A stretch of DNA of 64,000 bases, taken from Jaapia argillacea MUCL 33604. Its lineage: Eukaryota; Basidiomycota; Agaricomycetes; Jaapiales; Jaapiaceae. Of this stretch, positions 11,691 to 24,080 are shown in pieces. The notes under the pieces are model-generated. The model had not been told where the DNA came from. It was given only the letters and a program-made list of their open reading frames with translations, and searched no databases. Position numbers and translations under genes: made by a program. Numbering within the stretch: the first letter of the stretch is position 1; each line of letters begins with the position of its first letter. The DNA lies in contig KL197735.1 of NCBI GenBank assembly GCA_000697665.1, positions 236,689 through 300,688 on the forward strand. The letters are read 5' to 3'.

Positions 11691-11966
11691 TCGCTGCTAG
11701 TAGCCAGATCCTTGCACAAAAGATAAACAGTCCGGAGGATGGATGGATGGAAGTTACGGATGGTTGGTGACAGTACAGTTGAAGCAAATGGGCTGGTATA
11801 TGGGCGCCTGTTTACGTCTAACCCATGCGTGGGATAATTTCTGTCAAGATTTACACCGTGACACTGAATCCTGATCAACACTCAAAGTTCGCTTCTTCTC
11901 GAGTCATCTAGCGCCCGTTTTCAAAACTTACAGATACAGTATCAGGCCCTGCATCTCGAGGACAAC
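11691..11966. promoter_or_regulatory. Divergent promoter: disordered protein / GMP synthase
   Basis: This 276-base gap separates two opposite start codons, so both promoters and 5' UTRs must fit in it. No recognised operator was seen. A short GGATGGATGGATGG run lies near 11737-11750. Confidence 0.5.
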
Positions 11967-14160
11967 ATGGCCGAAATACATGATCAATTCGATACCATCC
12001 TCATTCTCGATTTTGGTTCGCAGGTCAGATCTCCCTGGCATCCCATCGAAATTCTGTATGCTGAAGTTGTAGCGAATTATCTGCAGTACAGCCATCTGAT
12101 CACTCGAAGATGTCGAGAGCACAACGTTTACGCTGAGCTCATGCCCTGCACCCAAAAACTCAAAGATCTGAACTGGAAACCGAAAGGTTCGAAATCAATC
12201 ACGGAATGAGCCTTGGATCTTCCTCATTCCGTGTTGAACCTTAGGAATCATCCTATCTGGTTCACCGTACTCTGTGTACGACGACGATGCCCCGCACGTT
12301 GACCCTGAGGTCTTCAATCTTGGCGTACCTATCCTCGGTATATGCTACGGTCTTCAGGTACCTCCAATCCGATATCTCCTCACCAGCCTCGCTGAATCGC
12401 GTATTTAATCAGGAAATGGCCTGGCAATTGAAAGGGGAAGTCACAAAGTGCGATCACCGAGAATACGGCTTCGCAAAGATACAAGTCAGTAAGATCGGTA
12501 CGGAGGGTCAGAACAGTTCAGTGGATGCCCTGTTCCAAGGTTTGGGAGACGAGATGGAGGTAAACTAAGATCATTCAGGACATCGCTTTATTCATTAAAC
12601 ACGATCCTAGGTGTGGATGTCCCACGGAGACCAACTCTCCGCTATTCCCCCAGATTTCCACGTAATCGGTCGCACCAAAACTGCTCCTTTCGCAGCCCTC
12701 GCTCACAACACAAAACCATTCTATGGCATCCAATTCCATCCTGAAGTTACCCACTCCCCTAGAGGCAAAGAGGTCATCGGAAGATTTATCCTCAATATCT
12801 GTAGCTGCAAAACCAACTGGACGATGGCGAGTCTCCGCGCTTCTTCTATAATTTGGAGGTGTATTGATGATGGTTCATATTGTAGCAAGAATTTATCGGC
12901 AAAGAAATCCAGCGTATTAAAGATATTTGCGGTCCCAGAGGACGTGTCATCGGTGCCGTCAGCGGAGGTGTAGATAGCACTGTCGCAGCTAAACTGATGC
13001 ACGAAGCCATCGGCGACCGGTACCAAACCTCCTCACATCCACGTCTCACTCAAATTCACCACCCCTTTCCATTAGATTCCACGCCATCATGGTAGACAAT
13101 GGCGTCCTCCGCTTAAACGAAGCCACCCAAGTCAACACTATGCTCAACAAAGACCTCGGCGTAAACCTCACAGTAGTTGACGCATCCTCCCTCTTCCTAT
13201 CCCGCCTCGAAGGTGTCGAAGACCCTGAACAAAAACGTAAGATCATTGGCAACACTTTCATCAACGTATTTGAAGAAGAGGCTGCGAAGCTCGAGGCTGA
13301 GGCTGAGGAGGAGGAGAAATCCGGAGCGGCGAGTAAGGGGAAGATTGAGTGGCTGCTGCAGGGGACATTGTACCCTGATGTCATCGAGAGTATTAGTTTC
13401 AAGGGACCGAGCGCGACGATTAAAACGCATCATAATGTTGGTGGGTTATTGAAGGATATGAAGTTGAAGCTCATCGAACCCTTGCGGGAGCTTTTCAAAG
13501 GTAGACCCTCTCCCCACCCATCTCAACTTATTTTGACACAGTTCTTTCCCTTTCCCATCGTAGACGAAGTCCGCGCTCTCGGCCGTCTCCTCTCCATCCC
13601 CGCCCCCCTTGTCCAAAGACATCCCTTCCCCGGTCCCGGTCTCGCCATTCGAATCCTCGGCGTCGTGACCCGTGAACAGGTCAAGATCCTCCAGCAAGCC
13701 GACAACATCTACATCGAAGAAATCAGGAATGCCGGATTATACGATCAGATCAGCCAAGCATTTGCTGTCCTGTTGCCTGTCAAGGCTGTCGGCGTTATGG
13801 GAGACAAGAGAACGTATGAACAGGTGCGTGATCTTGCTTGCGGTGGTGTATGTCCAAGAGTTGACGTATTGGACCAGGTTATTGCCCTTCGTGCCGTCCA
13901 GTCGGAAGACTTCATGACCGCAGATTGGTATGTACTATCTGGACCTCCGTGTGGTAACAAATGATGCGAACCGTCCGTTTTGTAGGTTCGTGTTCCCTTC
14001 GGACGTGCTTCGTCGGATTTCGTCTCGTATCACCAACGAGGTCGCTGGTGTGAACCGTGTCACCTATGATATATCCTCAAAGCCCCCCGGCGTAAGCACA
14101 GTTTCCCTTCTACATTCACCATCTTGACGCATGTTTTTGTAGACTGTCGAGTGGCTGTAA
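11967..14160 (+). CDS. GUA1: GMP synthase (glutamine-hydrolysing)
   Basis: Converts XMP to GMP using glutamine and ATP, the last step of guanine nucleotide synthesis, in the cytosol. Exon 1 starts [19 protein letters not shown], then [18 protein letters not shown]. The class I glutamine amidotransferase nucleophile is in [11 protein letters not shown], and its His/Glu pair in [15 protein letters not shown]. The ATP-pyrophosphatase P-loop is [19 protein letters not shown]. The XMP-binding dimerisation domain shows [14 protein letters not shown] and ends in the invariant-type tail KPPGTVEWL. About nine introns, for example GSQ|GTCAGA..CTGCAG|YSH and one ending at 13559 (CCCATCGTAG|ACGAAG). An insert rich in Glu/Ala ([15 protein letters not shown]) in the synthase domain is typical of fungal enzymes. 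Complete and apparently intact. Confidence 0.97.
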
Positions 14161-14377
14161 ACGCCGGTTGGACAACCAGTCTCCTATTACGTTTCGCTGG
14201 ATATCTGGCTTCCGATATAATGTTGCCGTTCTCAACAGCTTGCCGGCCAGCGCCTCGAGAGATACAAGCCATGAGCTGGATTCGAGTGGTATGATACAAT
14301 AATTGCTAACTAGACAAAAGCGACGAGAGCTCTACCAACTAGAAATAAAGAGAATGGATTAAGAAGGTCTTGCGATA

Positions 14378-17300
14378 TTATGATAGGGTGTCCTTCCAAC
14401 GTTCCGTCACAGGCTCCCCATGGAACACCTCGTTGAGAACTTCAACGACGTCCTCAACATAGACGAAACGAATGCCAGTCTTCACGCTCTCCGGAACATT
14501 CTCCTCAATGTCCGCTCTATTTGCGGCTGGAGCAATGATCGTTTTGATGCCCGCACGATGAGCGGCGAGGATCTTTTCCTTCAATCCACCAACTGGCAAG
14601 ACTTGGCCAACGAGTGAGATCTCCCCGGTCATAGCTATAGGACAGGATCAGATTTGCGCCACTGGAGGAACAAGACGAGCGGACTCACCAATATCTGGGT
14701 TAATTCTCGTCTTGGTGAACAGGGAGACGAAGGCAGAGAGTAGTGCGGTTCCGGCGCTGGGTCCCTCCTTGCCAATACTGCCCTCAGGCATGTGGACGTG
14801 GATATCGCGGTCGGTTAGGAATTGTTCCTCCGGCGAATTTGTAATGCCGAGTTCATAGGCGTGGCTCTTAACCCAACTGAGCCCGATCTGAGCACTTTCC
14901 CTGATGACCTCTCCCAGTTTACCAGTCAGTTGCAGACCACCTTTACCAGGCATGCTCTAGAAAAGCATGTGAATGAGGTTAGAAGTTGAGATATTGTAGG
15001 TGAACGTACCGAAGCTTCCACAGGCATGACGGCACCCGACCCATTACCCAAGTATCCTAAGCCGGTACTGACGCCAGGGGGAGGTGGTTTCGTGTAGAGT
15101 CTGTCCCGCTGGTATACCTGCGGCCCGACGTATTCCTTCAAATTATCCGGAGTAATCCGGACATGAACGGTATCCGGGACCTTCAACGGTTTCCTTTCTT
15201 CGACAGTGACCTGACGTTCCCCAGCTGGAGTCTCAGGAGATTCGTTGACGGATTCAGCAGAATCGCCAGTGATGGGAGTGGAGGTTTCCGGTGCAGCGGG
15301 TTCAGTGATAGGAGCGTCCTGCTTGGGGACACTCTTTGGCTCCCCTCGAGCGTCACCGTGCTCTTCAGCTGTAGCGACCTCTTCAGGGAAAACATCTTCG
15401 CCCAACTCCTGCACGAGCTTCAATGCGGCTTTCCGATAGATCTAGAATCCCCAACGATTAAACCGGGCACTAAAATATGCGGTGAACCGACATACCTTGT
15501 CAATATGCTTCTTCAGATTCCTGACACCGCTCTCCCGACAATAATACTTGATCAAGACGTCAATAGCGGCGGGGTCTAACTGCACGTCAGCCTCTTTCAA
15601 GCCGGCAGCCTCCTTTGCCTGGGGACCTAGGTATCTCTCCGCAATGACAGTCTTCTCCTCGGTGACGTATCCACTCAGCTCGAGTACTTCCATACGATCT
15701 AGAAGAGGGGCCGGAATGGTGTCGGTAAGATTGGCTTTCGAGAAATGTCAGTTAGTGAATAAGGTGAGCATAGTGGAATCAGCATACCAGTGCAGACGAA
15801 CAAGACACGAGACAGATCGACGGGGACATCCAAGCTGTAGGAACGGTGAGACCAGCGCATATCAATAAGGGGTGAAAAGAACGCACTAATGGTCCAAGAA
15901 ATTGGTATTCTGTTCAGGATCCAACATTTCGAGAAGAGCACTAGCGGGATCGCCATTAATTCCTCGTCCGAGTTTGTCGATCTCATCAATCAATACCAGA
16001 GGGTTCTCTGTCCCAACTCGCTTGAGTGCCTGTATGATCTTGCCGGGTAGCGCACTACAAACATGAGGAAGTCAACCGCTGTACAAGATGGGCTTCAGTA
16101 TAAGGACGTACCCGACATATGTCCGTCGATGGCCCTTGATCTCAGCCACATCCGTCAACCCACCAACGGAGAAACGGAAGAATTGTCTCTCTAACGCTCG
16201 AGCGATCGACTTTCCAATCGAGGTCTTTCCAACACCGGGTGGGCCAACGAGGCAGATGATCTTGCCTTCCACTGTCCCTCGTAGTTTACCCACGGCCAGG
16301 AACTCCAGGATACGATCTTTGACGTCCTTCAAACCATAATGGTCCTCATCCAACACCTTCTGAGCATGTGATATCGAGTAATTCTCGCGCGAGTGTTGGC
16401 CCCAAGGAATCTACCACCTCCAGTGTCAAAACTATGAGAATGGGAAAACACAAGGGCTTGACTTACTTGAGTGAGCCAATCCAAGTAATTCCTTGTGACG
16501 TTTGCCTCGGAAGCAGCAGGCTCCAAACCCATAAGCTTGTTAAGTTCCTCGTCGAAGACCTTCTTAACATGCTCGGGCATCTTGAGCGAAGCCGCCCTCT
16601 CCTTAAACTTCTCAATCAACTTGTCCTTCCCATCCGATTCCATACCCAACTCCTTCTTAATCCCTTTCAACTGCTCCATCAAATAATACTCCCTCTGCCT
16701 CTTCGCAATCTTACTATCCACATCCCTAGAAAGCTTGCTCTGAAGTTGGGCATTGATCAATTCCTTCTTGAGCACCAACAGCGCTTTACGAAGTCTGTCT
16801 TCGACGACCAAGCTTTCTAAAACGTCCTGGAGCTCTTGGACTTCACCAGTTGAGACTGCTGCAGCGAAATCGGCGAGTTTGTCTGGTTCGTCGAATACGT
16901 TGGAGGCTACTTGGTTGATGGAGAAGTTGGTGATTTGATCGCGGAAGAGGGGATTGAGTTGGGCGATATCCTTGAAGACGGAGATGATCTCGGACATGAA
17001 TGCTCGAATGTACTGATCATCCTTGTTGTAGGGTTGAGTTACAAGGTTCTCGACGTTGACGATGGAGATGGCGTAGTTCTGGAGGAAAGATGTCTGGAGC
17101 GGGTCTGCAGAAATGTGTTAGTAAACAACGAACACTACGCGAGTCGGAAGCATACTTGGATGAAGTTTGGCGATCTGGTCTTCGACTTTCGGAGTAGCAG
17201 GAGGAGTGACCAACTGTCCTTCCGAGGGCTCCTCCTCGACAACAGGTTCGACCGTCGCCGTCACAGGCGTCGACTCCCCAGCCTTGACCAATTCCGTAAT

Positions 17301-18146
17301 CTTAATCCTCCGATGCGGGTAAAGCACAGCTGTAAGTCCTTCCTCCTTTTCTTCTGAGCCGCTGGTAGCTGCAAACACGCTGGTGATCTGAGCGAATACA
17401 CCGACCGGGTGAACCGAGTTAATGTCCGTGATGATGTCGCTATCCGTGTTTTCATCCTTCAAGAGGAAAGCACCGAGGTAAGGTTGACCGCGAGACATCA
17501 TCTCCTTGATGGCTGCAACGACGGCTGGATTGCGAACGACGACTGCCTTGTAGAAACCGGGGAAGAGTGGGCGACGAGCAATGGGGAGGGCGAGGACCTG
17601 GGGATAGACTTCCGGAACCGATTGTTTCGATATTGACGTTGCGGGTTTGGTCGGAGGGTCCGGCGGTGGCGAACTGGGAGGGTCTGCACCATCTGACCCA
17701 TCTGAGGGCTCGTCCCCAGATGAAGACGAGGGTGGCGCTGAATCGGATGATGACCCCCGTCCATCATTCTCCGGCGAATCGAGTCGCACGACCTTATCTG
17801 TCACTGACTCTACAGAATGAGGATCCTGGCCGGAGACGTCAGAGTTTGTGGATTCAGACGAGTCAGCCTTGGGCAGTGGATTTCCCCTACTATCGACGCG
17901 CGTGTTCATCCATCGGGGGTGCTGGAGCGGCGCCGATGCACCTGGGTAGTCCGCGACCGTCGACGTATAGAACAACCTCTGTTGTCGTTGCACGCTTGCA
18001 GTCCCCGTAGCAATCAATCTCCGCACAGGACTGATATTGTTCACTTCTCGGAGGATACGAGAAGGACCGGCTTCAGCAGACGATAAGGCTCTACATGACT
18101 GTCGCGTTGCCCAAGTTCCCGCTCGCAGACTGCCCAGAAAATTCAT
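14378..18146 (-). CDS. PIM1: Mitochondrial Lon protease (ATP-dependent, PIM1 type)
   Basis: AAA+ serine protease of the mitochondrial matrix that degrades misfolded proteins. The N-terminus ([20 protein letters not shown]) is basic and lacks acids, as a mitochondrial presequence. A Ser/Pro/Asp-rich linker follows, then the LAN substrate domain ([20 protein letters not shown]). The AAA+ module has Walker [20 protein letters not shown] and a Walker B region ([11 protein letters not shown]) near 15975. The protease domain has the catalytic Ser in [16 protein letters not shown] and the catalytic Lys in [17 protein letters not shown]. The expected length of about 1,100 residues, including the acidic insert near 15200-15420 between AAA+ and protease domains, fits fungal Lon. 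It ends ERWKDTLS. Convergent with GMP synthase, with 217 bases between the stops. Confidence 0.96.
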
Positions 18147-18486
18147 ACGCGACCCACTCCCGAATAATTTAGAATCCGCGGTGAAGCCAGACTAGTTCTA
18201 TGCGTCGCCAAAGCAAGAAGGTATTCAGAAATGAGTGCGCGGACGAGGAGACCTTGGTTAAAGCCAGCAGAGAAATGTGAAAAGTCGGTGAGAAGATGAC
18301 GCAAGTGGAAATGTGACAAAGCCGATCCCACAGCACGCGATCAACCGAACTCTGAGCCAACTCTCTGCCGTCGTATAGTGGGAATCCACCGAAAAAGATA
18401 CAAAACTAGCGAATACAACTCGAGTAAACATTCAGATATGCCACGCATGCTCCCCAAACCCAGAAAATCCCTTCAAAGTCCAGGAA
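18147..18486. other. Intergenic, Lon promoter and XRN1 3' flank
   Basis: Holds the upstream region of Lon and the 3' UTR of XRN1, both on the minus strand. No further gene seen. Confidence 0.4.
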
Positions 18487-21400
18487 TTACGACGACGCTA
18501 GAGGAGGAACATATCCACCCCTTCCCCGACCTCGCTGACCTCCTCGAGGCGCACCCCGCCCTCTGTCCGAAATGAATCCTCCTCGACCTCCGCGGAATCC
18601 AGGATTGAACCCTCCACGAGGGCCTCCCCGGATGTTACCCCTTGGTATGTATCCTCCTCGGGCTGAAGCTGAAGGTGTCGGCAGAGCTTCAGCGGGGGCC
18701 TCGGATCCATTCGTCTGCTGCGATAAATCCACAGTAGGTGTCCTCACGTGCCCATTAGCTGCTCCTCCACGGCCATTGGCTTGCGGCGCTCCTGCTCGAC
18801 CATTTGTAAATCCACCACGACCTCGATTCGGGTTCGCAAGGATGTGGACAGAGGATGGTTGGCTAGAGTAGAGGATCAGCACGGTCATCTTTGGAAAAAT
18901 AATTCACACAAACCCCGCGGGGACAGGCGCTGGCCTAAAACCAGCAGCTGGCGCTTGTCCAGATGGAGGACGGACAGCAGGATACGGCCCGATTCTGGGC
19001 TTGAATGGCATTGGAGGCGAAGGTGGTGCGGCTGCCTTTGGTTTCGTCGAGGCGATGTATTGCGGATTTGTCAAGTTCAAGCAAGTGTTGAACTCCACGC
19101 TGGATCCTCGATACTGAGAGCATCTTGAAACCAAATTTGAATACACGAAACCCCAGTAGGATTCAGAGATAAAGAGAACGTCACTTACCTATCTCCTAAC
19201 GTAGTCCCTGCCATGAAAGGAACATCCCAAATCACATCCATCGACTTGGCGTTTAACCCAATTACCACTCCTTTCGCCGAGAGAGGGACCGCGCCAGAAT
19301 CTTGCACCATAGTAACACGATCACCCAATGCAAAGTGTTGATTTTGTAATCGGTAAACAGCATGGGCAGGTTTCAACACCGCTTGACGCGGAATACCCTT
19401 GACGATAGCCTTCTTGATCGCAGCTGGTGACCGATTGGTCGTAAAGCGGTCTGACAACTTCTCGATCTCACCAACAGTTTCCTAGGTAAAATACATCGTA
19501 AGGTGGGATCAGTGATAGTAGGGAGCAGGTGATATTACCTTCTTTAGTTGATCGCAGAACAGGGAAACTGGTTCAAAGTCCCTAACGCCTTTAGTATTCA
19601 GCCACGTCCGAACTTCCTTTGCTCGCGCGTCCGCATCAGGTCCAGGGAAAACTTCAGTCGCTCTCGCCATCGCTAAAGCCCAACACATGAGCAAATGCAA
19701 ACTTGAAAAAAATCAAATTTCCTCTACCATCTCCACCAAAATCAAGCTTCTGGAAGACTTCTGGGTATTTCAACTGCGAAACGACTTGATGAGCACATAC
19801 CCCACACGGGACACGATCCAAACCGTACCTTATAATCCCTGATCAACTCAACAGCCTTCTCACTAAACTCCCAATACCTCCCATTCTTCCGTGAGTAGTC
19901 GATAACCTTCATACTCTTCGCTTCGAACTTCAAGCTCAACCCAAGGTTCACTTTTTGCCCATCCGAAGTCACCACCATGAAGCTCGACGTGACCTTCGCA
20001 ATCGATTTACTCGACAAACCAACCATATCTGCCACTTTGAAAGAGGGGAAGTAGCGACTTGCGGTCCTATTGGTGACGACGGCCTTGTAGTCATCATTCT
20101 CTGCCTTGTCTGAAGGGAAGAACTGAATACTCTAGTCAGCACAGTGAAACCAGGAAACCTAACAGTCGACACTCACAGCAAGAACAACAGAAAGTGAATC
20201 TTGTGTCGTTGCGGACACCTGTGCTGCTACACCGTATGCGTGCTCTCCCAGGAAGAAGACTTTGCTGCCATCGGGGAACTCTTCAGATAGAGGGGGTGCC
20301 TCTTTCTCCATGAACCTCGGATCCTCAGACATGACTTCTGACAGAGTCATCTGCAGGGCCGCTTCTGCCTCCTTATCAGCTCCCTCATAATCTTTCACAA
20401 ACGCCCCAGTATCGAGACGCTTCAGTCCTATCCCCGACCTTCAGCTTCTTGAACTTGGACTGGAAAAATCGGAACTGACCTTTTAGAGGACGAACATGAA
20501 CGAGCACATCGATATCACCAGTGATAACACCGAAACGTTTCGAATACATATGTTCAATTCTCTCTGCCTTCGATTTCCACAGACCCAGTCCTTGCGGCGA
20601 GTGTGGATTCGATATGACTTTGGGCGGCTTTCCTGGGATAACCGTCATCTTCTCGTACTTGAACAACGAGTCCGACACAGCTGCCACCAAACCCTCCCGC
20701 AAGAATGGCCATCCAAGGAAAGCCCGCTTGCCAATCATCTCCTCCGCAACGGCTTCCGTCTTCTTGTCCTCGTGAGGGTTCTTGATGTGAACTATCATAG
20801 ACTTGTTCCTGCTCTCTTGGCCATGGACGTTCACACCGTGGAAACCCAGTTGTGCGGTATGTGGGAGAGTTTGTAGTGAGGGGAAACCGGCGAGAGCCTC
20901 TGCGCCAAGACGCACGCCATCGCAGAGACCTTCAACCAGATGCAAACCGTCGAGGATGGGCAAATCGAAAGGCTCCATGAGGCAAGTACACCGATGGATG
21001 GGAGGGAAGAAACCAGGCAGAGACGACGGATAGACTGTCGGTTCCCCAGGATTGTAAGAGAATATCCAGCTGGTTCCGAAGCTGTTTCTTCTTCGTTCAT
21101 CTTCAGAGAGATGGTGCTCCCGAGCTACTCGATGTCAGGGCCATTTCACTGGGAAGAAATAAAAGGACATACTAGACATCGCAGCAAGCAATCGCGATTC
21201 TTCAATGAAGGGAATCTTCACAATTGCTTCCCAGTCTTGCTTCTTACCGTTAAGGTCTTGTTCAAACTCTTGAGGGTAAAAGTCTAAAATGGGTGACGTC
21301 GGATCGTACATCAAATCCTTTAAATACTGTAAGACATTTGACAAGATGGGAGATCAAAGAGTTCTTACCCTGTACGGCGCAGGAATTAGTTCTTTGCTAG

Positions 21401-23890
21401 CTTCGGGCAACACACCCATTAATTGTTCGAAAGGTCGGAAAGGTCTACCGAGTTCGAACGAGAACGACATCTGGTCGACATCTTTGAGGTCTGCAAATAG
21501 ATGTCAGGAAGCCCGTCAATAGATTTCGGGGGCCGCCGAGGTGCCAGGCTGACCTGATATGCGGGGAGCATAATGGTAGTCATAGAACCAACTCCATGAA
21601 GCCACTCCGCTGTAATAGTAGTGCATCACCCACTGCAAACCCTCCACGTAACGATACGCCAGATCTCCCATTGATTCGGGGTCGTCATACGAGAATTCCA
21701 ACTTGTTCTGTTGTGGAAAACTGTCAGACGCCTGCACAGGGGCAGAAGCCAAGGACGAAATGCACCTTATAATAGTCTCGCTTCCACTCATCCATCTTCT
21801 CCTGCACCGACCGCTCATATCTCGAGTCAAAATCGCCCTCTGCATCTGGATCAGCAACCGTCGCCTTCTCGTACTTCTTCAACACTCTGTCAACAGCTTC
21901 CCTACTCTCCTCATCTTCTTCCTCGTCTTCCCACGCGTCCTCATCATCTTCAACACCATTCTCCCCCTCGGCATCTTCACCCTCCCCATCAGCATGCTTC
22001 ACCCCGTTTGTGGGTAACGGTTGGGTGAGTCCTCCGGGGAAACGCCAAGTTACAAGGTTTTGATCGTAATCATCATACTCATCCCATGTCAGAGTCAAAT
22101 GAAGATCTTCTGCCAACTCAGTAATGAACTTCCTCTCGCGCGCCGCGAACATATTTGGCATTTGGAGAAGCGCAGATCTCATCGTCGACGCGTCGGCATT
22201 GCGATATTGCAGGACAAAGGCTTTGACCTTTTCAAATATCTCGCGTTGCGGTATTGTTAAGACTTAGGGTGGAATCATAACGAGGTCAATGGGATCATAA
22301 AAGACGTCGAGGGAAAAACGTACCTAAACCCGTTCTCTTCTTACCCAGCTCCATCTCTTTCACATGTTTCGCCTGTTTCCCCTTGTACCAATTCATATCC
22401 GCGTACTCCTTCTCAAACACCTCCCGCTCCCACTGCGCCATCTCGTTCAATACAACCTGCAACCTCTGCGTATTGATCAGACCATTCTCGTTCATGTAGC
22501 CGTCTAGAAACAACACCCAAGGTCAATCAACGCCAAGAATCCAAGAAAAATGATGAACGTCACCTAAGGACGGTAGAACTTTCTTGTAGACATCGAAAAG
22601 CTTCTCTAAACCATTCTCGTGGATATGTAGGTCGGGTAAATTCGGCAAAAAATCGTTGCCGACGAACACTGCAAGGAGAATGAAATCGTCGATAATATGC
22701 TCCAGGCTATAAGTGAAGGGGAGGATGGGAGCGATTTCATGGAACTCCAGATCCAGATACTCCCTCATGAGCGTCAGGTGGAGAAGATAGAAGTTTATCG
22801 ACTCCAAGCTTACAAACTAGTGAGCAAACCGGATTCAGGAGGAGGGTAAATGCGATGTACCTGTTATTCTTACTCTTCCGCGACGGCCCAAACTTTACTT
22901 CCTCTCGCAACAAACAGAAATGCGGATCGTGACTCAAGAGCCCCAACATGACCAAGTCCGCATCAAGACCGTACAGGCAGTGTCGAATGTTAGGGTTGTA
23001 GTCCGGCTGAGCCCTTGATAATCGAATATACTCCATAATCTTGTGCTCTCCTTCCCCGGGTACGTCATGACCCGATAGGACAACCTGAATATCCCGCCAA
23101 TTTGAGTCCTCTGAGATCTTCTTGTTGATGAAATATCGCAACTGGTCGGATAACTTCGCCATAAACGTCGTTCCTGGGTATAACGATTGAATGTGAGTTG
23201 ACAGCTTGAAAGGAGCCTAGCTCACCTGGTGTGATACAATTACTATCAAACGCCTTCTCTTCTGGCAACTTCTCTCCTCTGCTTTCTGCCTTCTCTCTGA
23301 CCTCCCTTGCTTCTTTCGCAGTTCGGAATCGACGACTTCGCTGCTGGTTCATCTTGGCTCGTGGTGCAACGCCGTCAACAGCCATAAAGAAAACCTTCTT
23401 CGGCTTAATCTTCCCAAATAGATGGTCTACATATGCGAATATCGATGTGAATATCTGCTCTTCGGATAGCCGAAAATGCGCGTCTTCATCATTTGGATGA
23501 GAACCTGAGTATATGGTGGTGAGCGTCAGGCACACGAGTGGCAAGGAGTGGCAGCGCACATGAATGAATGATGCCGTTAAAATCAAGGTAGAGGTTGTCT
23601 TTGAAACAAAGCATCAGTACACCCCGCAATCCAACGACATGCAACCCATACCAAACTCTGGAATCTTATTCTCCTCAATTAGCTGCGATGTGAGAGGGTA
23701 ACGTTCCCTTGAAGCAAGTTAGATGCATTCTATAAACGAGCAAGGAACTCACGAAATGTATCGGAAGAACTGCCAAGCAGTGGTCAGTCTTCACATCCTA
23801 CTTGTAGAGTCGCACATGCTGACCTTAGGAATACCTGTTTCTTCATGGTCAGTAATGCCGGATCCCAGAGAGTAATAAGATCGTACCCAT
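18487..23890 (-). CDS. XRN1: Cytoplasmic 5'-3' exoribonuclease XRN1
   Basis: Degrades decapped 5'-monophosphate mRNA. The start is fixed by the spliced N-terminus [19 protein letters not shown], which is the XRN1 rather than RAT1 form; the first exons are tiny (ATG G | GTATTCCTAAG | ...). Catalytic acidic residues appear in [39 protein letters not shown] and [15 protein letters not shown]. Downstream exons give the PAZ/Tudor, KOW-like winged-helix and SH3-like parts (for example [40 protein letters not shown]). An acidic insert ([18 protein letters not shown]) lies near 21900-21970. The last exon encodes an RGG/GRGG-rich tail ([18 protein letters not shown]) ending PPLASS. About 20 short introns. 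Diverges from the ferroportin-like gene with 190 bases between starts. Confidence 0.96.
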
Positions 23891-24080
23891 TGTGATAAGT
23901 TATGCAGGTATTGACAGAGTTTGAGTACAAGGATACAAGTTACACACAAAGCCACCAGAACCGAGTTGAGGACGTTGAGCAAAGGCGAGGCAATTTCCAA
24001 CTCAGTCCGTCACCGCATAGTCACATCGTGACACTGTTTTCCCCTTTCGACTTAGCCGCCGACCTCGATCGCGGATTTCG
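23891..24080. promoter_or_regulatory. Divergent promoter: XRN1 / ferroportin-like gene
   Basis: A 190-base shared upstream region. One TGATAAG (a GATA-type site) sits at about 23892-23898, immediately upstream of the XRN1 ATG. A single site is weak evidence for regulation by an iron or nitrogen GATA factor. Confidence 0.4.
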
